Source of the DNA: Myxococcales bacterium
GTDB lineage: Bacteria > Myxococcota_A > Polyangia > Polyangiales > Houyiibacteriaceae
Direction of reading: 5' to 3'
Assembly (NCBI GenBank): GCA_020354595.1
Contig: CP070650.1
Span: 666,369-671,678 of the forward strand
Length of the DNA stretch: 5,310 bases
This document shows, in pieces, positions 3,844 to 5,310 of this stretch; position 1 is the first letter of the stretch, and each line of letters starts with the position of its first letter. The position numbers and the translations under genes were made by a program. The notes under the pieces are model-generated. The model saw only the letters and a list, made by a program, of their open reading frames with translations. It did not search any database and was not told where the DNA came from.

Positions 3844-5265
3844 ATGGAGCTCAAGCAGCAACTCAAGTTATCGCAACAGCTGATCATGACGCCGCAATTG
3901 CAGCAGGCGATCAAGCTGTTGCAGATGTCGCGCATGGAGCTCAGCGAGCTCGTGCAAGAGGAGCTGCTCGAGAATCCCGTGCTCGAAGAGGGCGCCGAGC
4001 AACGCGAATCGAGCGTGAACGTCGCGGAGGAGAGCGCGGCGCCGGAGGTGGAGGCCCACGAGGCCAAGAAAGAAGAGATCGACTGGGAGCGCTATTTGGA
4101 AAACCAGTCGACCGAGGCGCCCATGCCGGCCATGCGCCGCGGTCCAGACGAAGAAATGCCGGGCCTCGAGGCGACGCTTTCGACGTCGGAAGACTTGACC
4201 GACCATCTCGGGTGGCAGCTCCGCATGGGGGATTTCGTCGACGATGAGCGCCGGTTTGGCGCGCTGGTCATCGGCAACCTCGACGACAACGGCTACCTCA
4301 AGATCGAAGGCATCGCTCCCGAAGACATCGTGCCCCGCCTTGCCGCCGAGTCCGATCTCGATCCCGAAGACGCCGAAGAAGTCTTGGCGATGATTCAGCA
4401 GTTCGATCCGCTCGGCGTCGCGGCGCGTTCGCTGCAAGAATGTTTGATGATCCAAGCCAAGCACTACGGCATGGACGACTTGGTTCTCCGCGTGATTTCG
4501 GATCACCTGTCCGACCTCGAGAAGCGTCACTATCCGGCGATCGCGAAAGCGCTTGGTTGCTCGCTCGACGAGGTGTACGACGTCGCGCAAATCATCGCGG
4601 AGCTCGAGCCGCGTCCGGCGCGCCGGTTTCAGACCGAAGAGCCTCGGTACATCGTTCCGGACGTCTACGTTCATCGGGTGGGAGACGAGTACTACGTCGT
4701 CGCCAACGATGACGGAATGCCCAAGCTGAAGATCAGCGGGTTCTATCGCTCCGCGATGGCTGACAATCCAAAGGCCAAAGAGTACATCCAGGACAAGCTC
4801 CGAAGCGCGCAGTGGCTCATCCGGAGCATCGATCAGCGGCGTAAGACCATCGTCAAGGTCACCGAGTGCATCGTCGAGAAGCAGCAGGATTTCTTCGACA
4901 AAGGCATCGAGCATCTCAAGCCAATGATCCTGCGCGACGTGGCCGAGTCGGTGGGCATGCACGAGAGCACGATTTCCCGGGTGACGAGCAACAAATACGT
5001 CCATACGCCCCGCGGAACTTTCGAGTTGAAGTACTTTTTCAACAGCGCCATAAAGCGGGACAACCAAACCGACATCGCTTCGGAAAGCGTAAAGCAGGCG
5101 ATCAAGAACATCATTTCTGGGGAAGATCCGAAGGCCCCGCTATCGGATCAGAGAATCGTTGAGATACTTGGTCAAGACAACATCCAGATTGCCCGCCGAA
5201 CGGTCGCGAAGTATCGTGAGATGCTCGGCATATTGAGCTCTTCCAAACGCAAGAAGTACTTTTAG
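3844..5265 (+). CDS. rpoN: RNA polymerase sigma-54 factor
   Basis: This 473-residue protein is full length for sigma-54, the alternative sigma factor that recognises -24/-12 promoters and needs an AAA+ activator to open DNA. Region I is the Gln/Leu-rich start (residues 1-47: LSQQLIMTPQLQQAIKLLQ, then ELVQEELLENPVLEE). Region II is a short acidic stretch (about 48-100). The core-binding domain begins near 115 (SEDLTDHLGWQL, then GNLDDNGYL at 144-152 and FDPLGVAARSLQECL at 187-201). The DNA-binding part carries the helix-turn-helix at about 361-383 (ILRDVAESVGMHESTISRV). The RpoN box is exact, A450-RRTVAKYR-E459, recognising the -24 element. ATG at 3844 follows directly after a TGA and yields the canonical MELKQQLKLSQQL start; GGGG at 3835-3838 may act as the ribosome binding site. 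It is divergent from the REC-GGDEF-like gene and heads an operon with the hpf-like gene 14 bases downstream. The last ~75 codons use more AT-rich codons (several ATA, also CTA, AGA). Confidence 0.98.
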   Translation: MELKQQLKLSQQLIMTPQLQQAIKLLQMSRMELSELVQEELLENPVLEEGAEQRESSVNVAEESAAPEVEAHEAKKEEIDWERYLENQSTEAPMPAMRRGPDEEMPGLEATLSTSEDLTDHLGWQLRMGDFVDDERRFGALVIGNLDDNGYLKIEGIAPEDIVPRLAAESDLDPEDAEEVLAMIQQFDPLGVAARSLQECLMIQAKHYGMDDLVLRVISDHLSDLEKRHYPAIAKALGCSLDEVYDVAQIIAELEPRPARRFQTEEPRYIVPDVYVHRVGDEYYVVANDDGMPKLKISGFYRSAMADNPKAKEYIQDKLRSAQWLIRSIDQRRKTIVKVTECIVEKQQDFFDKGIEHLKPMILRDVAESVGMHESTISRVTSNKYVHTPRGTFELKYFFNSAIKRDNQTDIASESVKQAIKNIISGEDPKAPLSDQRIVEILGQDNIQIARRTVAKYREMLGILSSSKRKKYF

Positions 5266-5269
5266 ACGC

Positions 5270-5275
5270 AGGAGG
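5270..5275 (+). promoter_or_regulatory. Strong ribosome binding site for the hpf-like gene
   Basis: AGGAGG, a full match to the anti-Shine-Dalgarno core, lies 4 bases before the ATG at 5280. It is by far the best ribosome binding site in the window, fitting strong translation of the downstream gene from the rpoN transcript. The spacing is slightly short. Confidence 0.75.
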
Positions 5276-5279
5276 TTCG

Positions 5280-5310
5280 ATGCGTATCAGTTACACATTT
5301 CGCAACATGG
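5280..5310 (+). CDS. hpf: Start of probable ribosome hibernation promoting factor (partial)
   Basis: Only the first ten codons are inside the window: MRISYTFRNM. The beta-strand-like start followed by a short turn matches the N-terminus of HPF/RaiA (YfiA) proteins, which begin with patterns such as M-x-I-x-I-T-G-R-x and bind the 30S decoding centre to inactivate ribosomes when growth slows. The position is strong support: the gene directly after rpoN is an hpf homologue in many proteobacteria. The gap to the rpoN stop is 14 bases, with AGGAGG between, so the two are surely co-transcribed. Whether it is the short or long form cannot be seen. Confidence 0.7.
   Translation, partial: MRISYTFRNM

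Noticed and set aside
3627..4067. ATG at 3737 on the minus strand as a better start for the response regulator
   Set aside because: That ATG is in a different frame (it reads MSWWGLLGPF) and would not give the REC strand VVVVADDD, so the GTG at 3729 is kept.
3868..5067. A 399-residue open frame on the minus strand opposite rpoN
   Set aside because: It lies entirely opposite the unmistakable sigma-54 coding sequence, and its Arg/Leu/Val/His-rich translation is what GC-rich codons give when read backwards.

Overview
The window is a gene-dense, GC-rich piece of a bacterial chromosome, most likely from a myxobacterium or close relative (Myxococcota, former Deltaproteobacteria). The best lineage clue is the PilZ protein at 633-1628. 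Its core (SNFYVGFT, GGVFLAT, and the C-terminal FYD ending) matches the PilZ-like paralogous domain first defined in Myxococcus xanthus (TIGR02266). It sits behind a long Pro/Ser/Arg linker, also common in that group. A zinc-ribbon membrane protein and a REC plus degenerate-GGDEF protein fit the same background. No stretch over about 300 bases lacks a gene, and I see no mobile element, CRISPR array, tRNA or rRNA.

Layout, left to right: the end of an unidentified protein (1-189, +); a small Nudix hydrolase (222-623, +); convergent to it a PilZ-domain protein (633-1628, -), preceded on the same strand by a GNAT acetyltransferase (1683-2120, -), so the pair may be an operon; divergent from the GNAT gene, a zinc-ribbon four-helix membrane protein (2180-2758, +); convergent and overlapping by 4 bases, a response regulator with a degenerate GGDEF domain (2755-3729, -); divergent from that, rpoN encoding sigma-54 (3844-5265, +); then, 14 bases downstream behind a strong Shine-Dalgarno sequence, the first codons of what looks like the ribosome hibernation factor gene hpf/raiA (5280 onward).

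The only well-established functional pairing is rpoN-hpf, a gene order conserved in many proteobacteria. The rest is a mosaic of short, alternately oriented units. Two proteins belong to c-di-GMP-related families, and both have altered signature motifs. The GGDEF protein has lost its catalytic motif (RTAEF instead of GGDEF) but keeps an RxxD sequence in exactly the inhibitory-site position, so it may be a c-di-GMP receptor rather than a cyclase. The PilZ protein lacks both the RxxxR and the [DN]xSxxG motif, so it may not bind c-di-GMP at all. The regulator gene and rpoN share a 114-base divergent intergenic region holding two dyad sequences and a plausible -10 element. Gene ends at 621-635 and 2755-2758 lie inside or between the arms of GC-rich inverted repeats, possibly compact two-way terminators.

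I do not see an obviously new multi-gene system here. The regulator with a degenerate GGDEF domain, its divergent arrangement with rpoN, and the unusual PilZ protein are the parts most worth following.
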